Below, piece by piece: positions 44,212-53,175 of a stretch of DNA of 64,000 nucleotides. Numbering within the stretch: position 1 is the first letter of the stretch; the number at the start of each line of letters is the position of its first letter. The stretch comes from Methylobacter marinus A45 (GTDB lineage Bacteria > Pseudomonadota > Gammaproteobacteria > Methylococcales > Methylomonadaceae), in NCBI RefSeq assembly GCF_000383855.1, contig NZ_KB912877.1, positions 3,264,282-3,328,281 on the forward strand, written 5' to 3'. Position numbers and translations under genes: made by a program. Under the pieces are notes generated by a model. That model searched no databases. It was not told the DNA's origin and worked only from the letters and a program-made list of their open reading frames with translations.

Positions 44212-46307
44212 GCGGCTTTCCCCTGTTTATCTTCACTGGTGGGAGGCGTCCACAGGAAATCCGAGTTGGAGCCGGGTCTGCCGATCTTGATTAGTTCGGT
44301 GCGGATGGCTTCGAGGATATGGGGCATTTCGACCGAGGCGTTTTCTCCTTTGTCTTCCGCCGCCGCGCTATGGGCGGCGGCGAGAGCGGCATTATGGATG
44401 TTGCCGCCGGACAGGGTGAAGCGGGACAAGCGATCATAATCCAAATAGTATCCCACGGGGGTCTCTTGCGGGAACACCGATTGCCAGATGGCTTTGCGCT
44501 CTTCTGCGCCTGGGAAGGGGAACTCAATGACGTAGCGGGTGCGCCGCAAAAAGGCGGGATCCAGTGCTTGCTTCATGTTGGTCGCCAGGATCGCAACGCC
44601 AGTGAAGCTGTCCATCCGGGTCAGCAGGTAGTTGATCTGGACATTCAAGAAATGGTCGTGGCTGTCGTTGGCTTCCACGCGCCGGCTGCTGAACGAGTCG
44701 CACTCGTCGAAGAAACACACTGCGCCGCCCGCCTCGGCGGCTTCGAAGATGCGACGGATGTTCTTTTCGGTTTCCCCGTAGTACTTGCTGATCAGGCTCG
44801 CGCTGTCGATACGGAACAGTGGCAGGCCGAGGGCTCCGGCGATGGCTTCGGCGGCCATCGTTTTGCCGGTACCGCTCTCGCCGCAAAACAGCGCGGCGAG
44901 CCCAAGGCCACGGTTGGTGTGCGCACCGAAACCGAAATCCGAAATGACAGTGGAACGATGCCGGGCATGCTGCACCAGACGTTCCAGTTCGGCCTTGCCG
45001 TGAGGCGGCAGTTTGATGTCTTCCAGCTTGGCCTTGGGTTCGATCCGCTCGGCCAAGCCTTCGATATCGGCAGCTCCTCGGGAAATACAGCACTGCCAAG
45101 CGCGGTCCACACAATCCGGCCCGTTTTCCAGGTGATGGCTTTCCAGTCCATAAACAGCCTGTTCAACATTCTCCTCGATGCGGGAAGAGGCCAAGGTGAA
45201 TTCCCCTGCCAAGCGGGCGACGGATTTTTCCTCTACATCAACGCCACGTAGCGCCAAGGCATTGAGCCAAAGCTCTCGGCGTTCTTTCTCCGTCGGAGGC
45301 TTGATTTCGATAATGCCCGAACCTTCCAGCTCGGCTATGGCATTGCGGGTATCGATCACTACAGGCTCTCCAATGCGACGCAGATTACGAATCAGGCGCG
45401 GATTGCTGGCTGTTACAGCGCGGTCTTCTCCAATCATGGGCATAGTAGGCTCCATGCCTTCGATGTACAAAATCAGAGGCGCCAGACGGGATTCACGCTG
45501 CCAAAGCTTAACAAATGTATCGAATTCATCGGGAAGGGTTGGCAGCGTATCGGCTGCGACGGACATGACTTGCCTTCCCGATAGGGCAGAGCTGGCAGCC
45601 ATGATATCGCGTTTGGAAGCCGTGTCGGCTCCTGTCAATTGCACGATGCCTACCGGTTTTGCGGCCGACAACCACCTTTCGAGACAGCAGGCGATGGCTG
45701 CCTGTGAGGCCGGCAAACTTGGAGCTGGTGGCAAGGGGAACAAAAGAGCTAGCAAGCGTTCGTCGAGTCGAGTGGTTTCCCCTTTGATTAAACCTGCGAT
45801 GTATTCATCAATGCGCAAGTTGGCTGTGAGCAAAGACGCCCCCCCAGTTTGGTGTACTTCCAGCAATTGGAATTTTCGTAAAGGCCGACATGACGACAGA
45901 GCATCCGACTCGCGCTTTTCCTGGTCAAAGATTGATAACCCCAGCGCTAGTGTTGGCATATGTCGACTATGGTCGTGGTGCCACGCGGCAATAAGCGCAG
46001 GCAAATCCGGGTCGATTTCCATAGCCGCTGCCAGCAGCAGCATGTCCTTGTCGAATTCGGAAAGGTTGAGCTTGTCGGCCATAAGTGAAAATGCGGGTTT
46101 TGGATCAGCCTGAGCGGCATCATCCATGGTCTGGCGCGCCGTTATAAGTTTCTTCGCTGAAATGCGTTGGTGTTTGCGCCGCCGGCACCACCAGGGTTTG
46201 GGTTTTTCCTCGACGGCCGGCGTACGCGATTGCAGCAATAGTCTGAGCCATTCCAGAGCAGCTTTCAGAAATGTCTGATTGTTGGTTTCGAATGCGCTGG
46301 CGTTCAT
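44208..46307 (-). CDS. AAA+ ATPase of the eCIS (Afp15-like)
   Basis: 699 residues with two AAA-like halves. The C-terminal module has Walker A GESGTGKT (476-483), Walker B CFFDECDS (531-538), sensor 1 in ILATNMKQALDPAF and an Arg finger-like RRTRYVIEF. The N-terminal half (EGMEPTMPMI and the RLIRNLRRIGEP segment) resembles a degenerate AAA domain without a Walker A. Afp15-type ATPases are needed for assembly of the injection particle in the producer cytoplasm. It sits between DUF4255 and the DUF4157 gene, the canonical place. Catalytic motifs are intact. Confidence 0.92.
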   Translation of the reverse strand: MNASAFETNNQTFLKAALEWLRLLLQSRTPAVEEKPKPWWCRRRKHQRISAKKLITARQTMDDAAQADPKPAFSLMADKLNLSEFDKDMLLLAAAMEIDPDLPALIAAWHHDHSRHMPTLALGLSIFDQEKRESDALSSCRPLRKFQLLEVHQTGGASLLTANLRIDEYIAGLIKGETTRLDERLLALLFPLPPAPSLPASQAAIACCLERWLSAAKPVGIVQLTGADTASKRDIMAASSALSGRQVMSVAADTLPTLPDEFDTFVKLWQRESRLAPLILYIEGMEPTMPMIGEDRAVTASNPRLIRNLRRIGEPVVIDTRNAIAELEGSGIIEIKPPTEKERRELWLNALALRGVDVEEKSVARLAGEFTLASSRIEENVEQAVYGLESHHLENGPDCVDRAWQCCISRGAADIEGLAERIEPKAKLEDIKLPPHGKAELERLVQHARHRSTVISDFGFGAHTNRGLGLAALFCGESGTGKTMAAEAIAGALGLPLFRIDSASLISKYYGETEKNIRRIFEAAEAGGAVCFFDECDSFSSRRVEANDSHDHFLNVQINYLLTRMDSFTGVAILATNMKQALDPAFLRRTRYVIEFPFPGAEERKAIWQSVFPQETPVGYYLDYDRLSRFTLSGGNIHNAALAAAHSAAAEDKGENASVEMPHILEAIRTELIKIGRPGSNSDFLWTPPTSEDKQGKAA

Positions 46308-47707
46308 GTCGGCAGACTTATGGTTTGTTCGGGATCGAACTGCGGTATCGGCGTAGTGCGATCCCGCACCAGCTCGTTGGTCACGCCGTCGACCCGGAGC
46401 GTAACGGGGATCAGCGCATCGGAAGCGGGGACGCCGACGAGCGGTATCGTCAGTTCGCCGACGGTATCCGTGGTCACTGGTTCGGGGGACAATGGCTTGC
46501 CCCCGACATGGATATCGACTCTGCGGTCCTCCAACTGTTGTTTCCAGATATCGGGGAAGAATTTGATCGTTAGCTTAGGCTCGGCTCCGGAACCGGAGAT
46601 AGTTGGTTTCGCGGAAATACGCGGCGCCAGCAAAAATGGCATCTCATTAGTAAGGGGCAAGATTTTGCCGTCTCGTTCGATGCTCAATGACAGTGTGTAC
46701 TGACCGGCCGGCCAGTTTTTGACCTGAGTTCCATCGGTTGCCGCCGGCAGAACGATTCGTAATTTTGGGGTGGTAAGAGGCAGCGTAACCTTGACTTTGT
46801 TGGGTTTTGCGGTCCGCATCCCTTGACTGTCCTCTTCGAAAAGCAGTCGATGCCGAAATTCCGCAGTGATCTTTTCTCCGTTCAGATGAACACCTCTCAC
46901 CTCCAGCACATCGCCCAATTCGGCGGTTTGCCGTTCAATTTCGATCTCGCTGCCGTCCTCCGGTTTTATTTGAATAGCAAGAATTTTCAACTCGGTAAGG
47001 GTCGGCGCCTTTGGCACCGGTTTATCAAGATTTGCCTGGCTCTCGATACCTCGGTCTTTTTCTCCGCGGGTCAGTACCGGCAACGGCGATTTGGCAGGCT
47101 TATTATGTTGAATTAGCACGGTAGAGACCTGGTAGACCATGGTGGGGCGGTATCGCGCCTGCATGGCGGTCCACAAACGGGATAGTTCGTCGGCCGAAAG
47201 ATAATTCGGGATAATCTTGATCCGTTCGATCTGGTCGGCAAGATCAATAGCCGTCCTTCCGTCTTCGTCTGCCGGAATTTGGGCAATTTTAAGGGGGTTG
47301 GCGGGGATTAAGCTCAACGAGTTACGGATATCTGAGCGATCAAGAACCAATTCGTGGAATAATTCCATGGCATATCCCCATAATACTTCTGCATTCAGGT
47401 CTTCCTTCCCATAAGTTGTCAACATATAGTGTAGATCAAGCGCCAATGGCGGATTGCTAAGCCGTTCGCCGTTTGAACCTATCGATGGCATGCCCTGATT
47501 TCGCCATCCTTGGTTCGGGGTGACTTGATATAGAAATAAATTGATACGGTTTTCTTCGTTCGCACCGGTTTGTATACGATCCGGTGGCAGCGCGCTGACG
47601 GTAAACGGCCCTATCGAGGCAAGATCGAGATCGATATTTGTCGAACCTTTATTAAGGTGGTCTTTTAGTACGGCAGTGACCCCGGCAATAGCAAGCGGAG
47701 AACTCAT
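46304..47707 (-). CDS. DUF4255 tail-terminator-like protein (Afp16/Pvc16-type)
   Basis: 467 residues. The N-terminal 190 residues are the DUF4255 domain (AIAGVTAVLKDHLNKG, NRINLFLYQVTPNQGWRNQG, LALDLHYMLTTYG, GYAMELFHE), the family of the cap that ends tube and sheath elongation. The C-terminal 270 residues are beta-rich, resembling immunoglobulin-like domains (EDGSEIEIERQTAELGDVLEVRGVHL; WPAGQYTLSLSIERDGK). This extension suggests a longer cap structure exposed at the end of the particle. It overlaps the ATPase start and the preceding Q/P-rich gene. Confidence 0.88.
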   Translation of the reverse strand: MSSPLAIAGVTAVLKDHLNKGSTNIDLDLASIGPFTVSALPPDRIQTGANEENRINLFLYQVTPNQGWRNQGMPSIGSNGERLSNPPLALDLHYMLTTYGKEDLNAEVLWGYAMELFHELVLDRSDIRNSLSLIPANPLKIAQIPADEDGRTAIDLADQIERIKIIPNYLSADELSRLWTAMQARYRPTMVYQVSTVLIQHNKPAKSPLPVLTRGEKDRGIESQANLDKPVPKAPTLTELKILAIQIKPEDGSEIEIERQTAELGDVLEVRGVHLNGEKITAEFRHRLLFEEDSQGMRTAKPNKVKVTLPLTTPKLRIVLPAATDGTQVKNWPAGQYTLSLSIERDGKILPLTNEMPFLLAPRISAKPTISGSGAEPKLTIKFFPDIWKQQLEDRRVDIHVGGKPLSPEPVTTDTVGELTIPLVGVPASDALIPVTLRVDGVTNELVRDRTTPIPQFDPEQTISLPT

Positions 47708-48519
47708 GAGCGAGCTCCCCGAGACCGGCTTTGTAAATAAGCTTGTAACGCGCCGTCATTTGTCGCTGGAGCGGCTGTTTTCTCCGGTTTCGGTTGCGTT
47801 GCTTGAATATTGGCACGAACCTCTATTCTACCAATGTGAATTTCAATATTGGGTTGGTGGGCATTTTCAATAGCCGGCGAAATCAGCGTTTGTACCGGTT
47901 GCATTTTGGGGATCAGACCTGTTTGCCGCCCGGACTGTGGTATCGATGGTTTTAAAGCGTGTATTTCCCGTAGAGTTTCACGCTCGACGGTGGTCAATTT
48001 TTCAGTGATCGTCTTTTTTTCTTTCGGGAGCTCATTGGCATGAGATAGCTGCAATGAATTTGGAGCCGGTGGCATGAACTTATTGGCTCCAGATGAAAAT
48101 TTATTTTCATGATCTGATGTCCAAACTCCCTTGAACTGCGGCTCAGCTTCGGGAATCTGATAATTAGGCTGCCCTAAAGTGCGCGCTAGTTCCGACGGAG
48201 GTACCTGATATTGAGAACTGACTTTTGGTTGCAATGAATTTTCTTGAGGAAAAGACGATTTAACTGTTCGCAACCCAATTGCTTCTGATGACTCCTCTCT
48301 GAAACCGGGTTTTGGCGAAGAGAGTGATGTTTCCGATTGCTGCTCTTCGAAAGGTGGAGTATCCATATTCGCATCGATCATTTCGAATCGGTTTGGCAGA
48401 CGCGGACGGAGGCCTTGGTTCGACTCAATTGTGTTACCTTCAGATTGGGCGACTTCATGGTGTGCCAATGCGGAAAATAAGCTTTGCTTTGCCGGTGGAT
48501 TTGTCGTTTCCATTTTCAT
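47704..48519 (-). CDS. Low-complexity Q/P/S-rich protein in the eCIS operon
   Basis: 271 residues dominated by Gln, Pro, Ser and Glu, with no predicted globular domain until a possible amphipathic C-terminal stretch (EKLTTVERETLREIHAL). No family is recognised. It overlaps both neighbours by four bases, so it is coupled between the assembly factor and DUF4255. A disordered linker or scaffold role in assembly is plausible; it is too short to be a normal tape measure. Confidence 0.6.
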   Translation of the reverse strand: MKMETTNPPAKQSLFSALAHHEVAQSEGNTIESNQGLRPRLPNRFEMIDANMDTPPFEEQQSETSLSSPKPGFREESSEAIGLRTVKSSFPQENSLQPKVSSQYQVPPSELARTLGQPNYQIPEAEPQFKGVWTSDHENKFSSGANKFMPPAPNSLQLSHANELPKEKKTITEKLTTVERETLREIHALKPSIPQSGRQTGLIPKMQPVQTLISPAIENAHQPNIEIHIGRIEVRANIQATQPKPEKTAAPATNDGALQAYLQSRSRGARS

Positions 48520-49280
48520 AATTCCAGCAACTCCAGGTAGCTGCGGCGGCGCTCAGGGGTAAGGGCTAATATTTCCCGCTCGCTCCATCCGAATGCAGAG
48601 GCAAGCCGGGCGATCTCGAAGAGTATGCGCTTTGCCAGATTGCCGATTTCCAGCCATAAAAAATCGATGACATGCAGCACTTCTAGCCAATCACTCCCGC
48701 AATCGGGGCAGGTCAGGTTCAATTCGATATGCGCTAGGGGATCCATCTCCGTGATCTGACGTTCCAAGGCTTCCAAGGCTTCTTCGGGCAAATCATGTAG
48801 TGGGATGCTTTCTCCATTACGTACCGATTTGTCGATCAGACGTTCAACCAGTTCCCTTTCAGCTTTGATGCCAGATTTATCGACAATTGCCAGAAGATCA
48901 ACCGCTGTGGGAAGCCGGAAGTCGATTGTGCAATCGTCATGGGTAAAGGAATGAATGAAGTTTTCTTCCGAGATGGGTTCTGTTGCGTGATTCAACAGTC
49001 CCTCTATGCCAAACGCGGTCTCAATCGGCGCGTTGCACGCGGGGCAGCTTGCCAGACAGTTCAGGGTTGGGCCGAAAAGCTGTGTACGCAATTGGAGCAG
49101 CCTTGCATTCAATCCGCCTAGCGGCATATTTGCAAGAATTTCCCTTTCTTCCGGAAGGAAGGCTGACAGAAGCAGTAAACTACACCGACACGGAGAGGCT
49201 GTACGGCCTGCATCCCAGATATCGAGTAACTCTGCTGCGCTAAGTAGGCGCATAGATTGAACCTCAGGCCGGTGGCTCAT
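48516..49280 (-). CDS. T4 gp26-like baseplate assembly factor with zinc ribbons
   Basis: 254 residues. Two Cys sites, C75-x3-C79-x2-C82 (NCLASCPACNAP) and TCPDCGSDW near residue 205, suggest zinc ribbons. The helical core includes EEALEALERQITEMDPLAHIEL, and the C-terminus AFGWSEREILALTPERRRSY is the conserved end of T4 gp26-like baseplate hub assembly chaperones found in eCIS operons. It starts 17 bases before the end of the tube gene. It is probably an assembly factor, not a stable particle component. Confidence 0.72.
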   Translation of the reverse strand: MSHRPEVQSMRLLSAAELLDIWDAGRTASPCRCSLLLLSAFLPEEREILANMPLGGLNARLLQLRTQLFGPTLNCLASCPACNAPIETAFGIEGLLNHATEPISEENFIHSFTHDDCTIDFRLPTAVDLLAIVDKSGIKAERELVERLIDKSVRNGESIPLHDLPEEALEALERQITEMDPLAHIELNLTCPDCGSDWLEVLHVIDFLWLEIGNLAKRILFEIARLASAFGWSEREILALTPERRRSYLELLEL

Positions 49281-49797
49281 TAAAGGTTATTTCTGCAGGC
49301 TCGGCGACGTCGTAATCACGCTCCCAACCTTCGTTTTCCAGCTTTATGTGCTGGATCAGAACAGCATTGGCATTGGCATCGAGATCGGCCATCGGCTGAA
49401 ATTCTGAAATCCAGCACCGGTAAACCTTATAACTGATCGCCACTTGTCCGGCTTCGTTATAGAGCTTGATAATGACGTTTTTTCTAAAATCCTTGAGGGA
49501 AACTTCCTTACCCAAGCCCGCACCAAAATTCCACACTTTGTTGGCCCACTGCTCGAATTCCTTGTCGTGGGTCACACCTCGCTCAAGGGTAATGGCTTCA
49601 TAATCGGTACGGCCAGGTGATTTTCTACTACTACTCGGATCGCCACCTTCTCTATGTTTCACAACTTCGGTGGTACGCTTAAGCATGCTCACTTTACTGA
49701 CGCCAGCAATCGGGATAGTGTTACCCTCCCAAAAGACCTGGAACTTGAAATTCTTGTACGGATCGAACCGCTGGGCATTTACTGAAAATTGGGCCAT
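49264..49797 (-). CDS. Injection-system tube protein (Afp1-like)
   Basis: 177 residues of the gp19/gpFII-type tube family. The pattern RFDPYKNFKFQVFWEGNTIPIAGVSKVSMLKRTTEVVKHREGGD, then ITLERGVTHDKEFEQWANKVW and the C-terminal AYKVYRCWISEFQP-like KVYRCWISEFQPMADLDANANAVLIQHIKLENEGW, is diagnostic. Stacked hexamers form the inner tube that is expelled. It follows the sheath gene by 20 bases and overlaps the next gene by 17. Only one tube gene is present, unlike Afp/PVC with Afp1 and Afp5. Confidence 0.93.
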   Translation of the reverse strand: MAQFSVNAQRFDPYKNFKFQVFWEGNTIPIAGVSKVSMLKRTTEVVKHREGGDPSSSRKSPGRTDYEAITLERGVTHDKEFEQWANKVWNFGAGLGKEVSLKDFRKNVIIKLYNEAGQVAISYKVYRCWISEFQPMADLDANANAVLIQHIKLENEGWERDYDVAEPAEITFNEPPA

Positions 49798-49817
49798 GGA
49801 AATTCCTCGAACGGTTA

Positions 49818-51842
49818 CTAAACTTCGATTTGACCAGCCATCTGCTGGAGCCTGATTACTACAAACTCGGCCGGTTTTAACGGCATAAACCCAACATCAA
49901 TATTAACAATGCCAAGATTGATATCGTTTTGCGTCGTTGTTTCGCTGTCACACTTAACGAAATAAGCTTCCCTTGGAGATCTACCCTGAAACGCCCCCTG
50001 ACGAAACAAATTATGCATGAAGGCACCCACTGCAAGCCTGATTTGTGCCCAGAGCGGTTCGTCATTAGGTTCGAATACGACCCATTTGGTGCCGCGATAT
50101 AGGCTTTCTTCAATGAACAACGCGGTCCGTCTGACAGGAATATATTTCCATTCGCTAGCAAAGCCATCGGCGCCTTCTAAAGTTCTAGCACCCCAAACCA
50201 CTTTGCCATAGACTGGGAAATGCCGTAGGCAATTGATTCCAAGTGGATTGAGTAGGCCGTTTTCCAAATCAGTCATTGGGACATGAAGAGAATTTACCCC
50301 TTTCAAGCTAGCTTCGATGCCGGCCGGCGCTTTCCAGACGCCTCGTTCGGTGTCGGTGCGTGCGAAAATCCCTGCAACAACGCCGCAAGGTGCAAATTCT
50401 TCGACTTGGTTATCGCGGAAAGGGTTAGGTTGTTTTACTCGAGGAAAGAAAATTGCGGCGTTTTTGCTCTTAGTTCCAATTTCATCATCCGTAGCATTGA
50501 TCCCGGCTTTGGCTGTATCGATGGTCTTCCATTTTTTGGGTGGATCAACAATCAGTATCGCTCTCCGTTCCTCGCAATAGGCTGCGGCGGCAGCAATCAC
50601 GCCGACATCCACATAGGTGTCAGCATCCGCTTTATTGTAAGGAGGAATACAAAGTAGATTGAAAAGGCCATCCCGCGCGTAGAGTTGCTCCAGCGCCTTA
50701 AGTCCAGGGTTCTCAGGGGTAGAGGGGTTGGGAAGGAATGTCTCAATTTTTAAGTCATCACCATCGGAAACTGATGCCAAGGTTAGTTTGACAGCCTTTT
50801 CATACGCTTTTTCTTCATCAGCTCTATCCTTGGGATTTGGTTTGCTTTTCTGAGCCTCTTTTAGATTCAAAAACGCGGTACCGATTTCATCCCCTAAGGC
50901 CTTTGCATCACCTATACCATTAGCTTCAAAGTCTGGAAGGGTAGTTGGTAGCTGCTCGCCCTTTTTCCAACGTAAGAGTTGTGATTCTTTTTCTAAAACT
51001 TTATCGATGCGCCTGGAGCCGTCTGCTACTGTTAAATTAATGAACGATTCCGAAGATCCTCCCGGAGATAAATCGGTTATGGTCAAATCGAAGGCATCCG
51101 GTTTGCGCGGGGTCACTATCAAATGCAGATAGCCCCCCCATTTTCCGTAACTGATCGCTTCGAACTTAAGGTTATCTACGACTAATTCTCGCCGATCAGT
51201 AGGTAAGGCGGTTTTTTCCGCTAGATCAATGGTATCTTTTATGGGAGTAATGTTGTCTTTATCCTCAGCCTTGTCGTCAAGGCGATTAATAATTTTACCA
51301 GCGACTTCCGCAGCATTTAAGGCCCACTGAGTCTCAATCCACTTTTGCTTTTTTGCATCATCTCCTGGGTGTGCCTCAGAATCTTTCCTCGCTGCCACTT
51401 CTTCTGCTCGGATACTTCCAGTCGTAGATCCGTCTTCCTTTCCTAGTTTTTCATAAAACGCATTCTTGACTTCAGACCCCTTTGACTTTCCTTTCATCAC
51501 AGTCTTCAGTGCCTCAATTGCGAGTCGGCGGACTTCCTTCTCGTCAATACCATTTTCTGTATCCTTAATAAATGTAGGCTGAAACAGCCGAACAATTACT
51601 GCTCTAGAGCCACCATTAAGATAAAAATCCCGTACCGCAAAAGGAAGCTGGCTACCTTGCCAAAGCCCCCCGAATTTGCGTTCGAAATCCGGCCAACTGG
51701 TAATGTCCGTGGCTTCCCCAACAGGGCCTTTGCTTGTACGACCCACAAAAGCGGTAACCGATGTCGGCACAGAAACAATGGTACGTACTCCACTGGGAAT
51801 TTCTTCGACATAGACGCCTGGATAACTTAGTGAAGCGGGCAT
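49818..51842 (-). CDS. Contractile sheath protein (Afp2/3-like) with insertion
   Basis: 674 residues. N-terminal YPGVYVEEIPSGVRTIVSVPTSVTAFVGRTSKGP, central LEQLYARDGLFNLLCIPPYNKADADTYVDVGVIAAAAAYCEERRAILIVDPP, and C-terminal GAFMHNLFRQGAFQGRSPREAYFVKCDSETTTQNDINLGIVNIDVGFMPLKPAEFVVIRL are the standard sheath blocks. The chain is longer than a minimal sheath: residues about 92-222 form a charged, helical insertion between RAVIVRLFQP and LKFEAISYGKWG. This would face the particle exterior. It is the first gene of the operon, with AAGGAGG eight bases before the ATG. Only one sheath gene is present. Confidence 0.93.
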   Translation of the reverse strand: MPASLSYPGVYVEEIPSGVRTIVSVPTSVTAFVGRTSKGPVGEATDITSWPDFERKFGGLWQGSQLPFAVRDFYLNGGSRAVIVRLFQPTFIKDTENGIDEKEVRRLAIEALKTVMKGKSKGSEVKNAFYEKLGKEDGSTTGSIRAEEVAARKDSEAHPGDDAKKQKWIETQWALNAAEVAGKIINRLDDKAEDKDNITPIKDTIDLAEKTALPTDRRELVVDNLKFEAISYGKWGGYLHLIVTPRKPDAFDLTITDLSPGGSSESFINLTVADGSRRIDKVLEKESQLLRWKKGEQLPTTLPDFEANGIGDAKALGDEIGTAFLNLKEAQKSKPNPKDRADEEKAYEKAVKLTLASVSDGDDLKIETFLPNPSTPENPGLKALEQLYARDGLFNLLCIPPYNKADADTYVDVGVIAAAAAYCEERRAILIVDPPKKWKTIDTAKAGINATDDEIGTKSKNAAIFFPRVKQPNPFRDNQVEEFAPCGVVAGIFARTDTERGVWKAPAGIEASLKGVNSLHVPMTDLENGLLNPLGINCLRHFPVYGKVVWGARTLEGADGFASEWKYIPVRRTALFIEESLYRGTKWVVFEPNDEPLWAQIRLAVGAFMHNLFRQGAFQGRSPREAYFVKCDSETTTQNDINLGIVNIDVGFMPLKPAEFVVIRLQQMAGQIEV

Positions 51843-52660
51843 ATAACAGCCTCCTTCCGGTTCAAGTCATAGGATGTAGATGCCTGCGTCTCCTAAGAGA
51901 TTAGATCGACAACAATGTTTTTCTTGTCGAAAGCACCTTCATAATCTTTACATCTGTCAGCCTTCTCGTTTCTTTAACTATAAGTACTCAAATAGATGGC
52001 TGTGCCGTTACTTAAACGATCTAGTTTAGCCGATCCTTGTGTAACCAACCCTATCGTTGCCGAACACAAACTAACCCCTCGGTACCGGTCTCTGATTGAC
52101 CAGAGCCGGAGAGTCCAGTGACTCTTCACTTGGGCATCACTGTGATTCGTAGTTGGTTGACCGAACTCCGACAAGATGTCCTCGAACTAGTCAATCTATG
52201 GTCGTCAGCAACACAAATGCAGTTTCTGCTACTATCAAATACCTTTTTGTTTGAATGCTAAATGACAATTCAGCTGCTATGTTTTTCTTCGGCGCGATTG
52301 CGACTCCGTGTTGATTAGAACGCTAACTCACTCTAACGCCCTAAATGATCTGTCTGCGTTGGAAATGATTTTCCTTGTTTTGCGTAACATTACAATTTGT
52401 ACAAATGCTTAAGTAATGCTACGTAAAGACCAAGTCCGAAACACCAGATTTTATTGCTTGAAAACTACAGTAAACTTATGGTGGTTCATAATTCTTCATA
52501 CTATTTTTGAGGAGTAGCTATTCCATGGGACACTCACGGGACACTAGTCGGTAAATTATGGCAATAAACAGTAATAAATGGCAGCAAGAAATATTTTTAA
52601 GTTATTGAATCAATTATTCCTGTTTGTTATGGAGATTTGCGAATTATTGAATTTAACTCA
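51843..52660. other. Long leader/promoter region of the eCIS operon
   Basis: About 820 bp, AT-rich, without a supported gene. It should hold the minus-strand promoter of the sheath operon, but no convincing -35/-10 pair was identified. A 7-bp inverted repeat TCGACAA/TTGTCGA with an 11-base loop lies at 51906-51930 in the presumed 5' leader and could act as an RNA hairpin or operator. Confidence 0.4.
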
Positions 52661-52705
52661 CTTTTAATGCGATGGTCGTGCGTTCGAATCGCACACGACC
52701 CACCA
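52661..52705 (+). other. 3' half of tRNA-Lys(UUU): probable attachment-site relic
   Basis: Starting at the anticodon loop (CTTTTAAT, UUU anticodon), the sequence continues through an intact T arm (GTGCG-TTCGAAT-CGCAC) and acceptor strand ACGACCC-ACCA. The 5' half with GGGTCGT is not upstream. Integrases insert at exactly this part of tRNA genes, so this is an att relic rather than a functional tRNA. A terminator follows directly. Confidence 0.8.
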
Positions 52706-52722
52706 ACAAAACCAAATAAATT

Positions 52723-52756
52723 AACCAGTTAGCTTTCACGGGCAACTGGTTTTTTT
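52723..52756 (+). terminator. Rho-independent terminator after the tRNA-Lys relic
   Basis: AACCAGTT (52723-52730) pairs with AACTGGTT (52744-52751) around a 13-base loop and runs into a seven-T tract ending at 52756. This is a well-formed intrinsic terminator, as normally found after a tRNA gene. Confidence 0.8.
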
Positions 52757-52864
52757 GTGCCCGAGATATCAGTGTAGTAAATTTGTCACAAAAAATTTCT
52801 ATCTTATTGGCATGCTCAGGAACGCGCATAAAATAACTTCCTCAAGTGGGCGGATGAATTTCCG

Positions 52865-52947
52865 GTGTAGGTGCGGATTTATTTATGCCCTATGGGTACT
52901 TGTGCCCTTCAGGGTATCCGCACAGTGCGAATGAATTCGCACCTACA
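52865..52947. repeat. Small MITE/REP-like element with 10-bp inverted ends
   Basis: TGTAGGTGCG at 52865-52874 is the exact complement of CGCACCTACA at 52938-52947. The 83-bp interior contains further palindromes (GTGCGAATGAATTCGCAC; CCCTATGGG). It encodes nothing. It resembles dispersed mini-palindromes mobilised by a RAYT or other transposase, but no other copy is in the window. Confidence 0.5.
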
Positions 52948-52971
52948 ATTTCCTGATTTATTCCATGCCCA

Positions 52972-53175
52972 TTACTCAGCAAGATGTTCGGGAGACAAAT
53001 GCGCATAACGCATTACCATCTTCACACCCTTCTAAATTCCTAATTCCTTTAGTACATGTAACGGGGCCCCCTGTTGTATATGTCAGCTAGCCCAAGTATG
53101 GCGCAAATCATGCCGGCGAAAATCTTTGATGCCCGCTCGCTTCAGTGCTTTACGCCAAGCCTGGTTTTCATCTGC
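52972..53175 (-). pseudogene. Tyrosine integrase C-terminal pseudogene
   Basis: One minus-strand frame of 68 codons reads [30 protein letters not shown], stop, HIQQGAPLHVLKELGI, stop, KGVKMVMRYAHLSPEHLAE, stop. These are the RHxLRHTWAS and MRYAHLSPEHLAEY blocks of phage integrases, including the second catalytic Arg, but the catalytic Tyr is lost. Both internal stops (TGA and TAG) fall where the family has Trp, so each arose by one G-to-A change. It lies beside the tRNA-Lys relic and overlaps the end of hipA in another frame. Confidence 0.82.

Noticed and set aside
44319..45251. 310-residue plus-strand frame
   Set aside because: It overlaps the ATPase on the other strand and has no independent support.
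45178..46113. 311-residue plus-strand frame
   Set aside because: It is the complement of the AAA+ ATPase gene, with Ser/Arg-rich composition typical of a shadow.
47704..48519. Q/P-rich protein as tape measure
   Set aside because: At 271 residues it is short and lacks long helical heptads, so only a scaffold or linker role was suggested.
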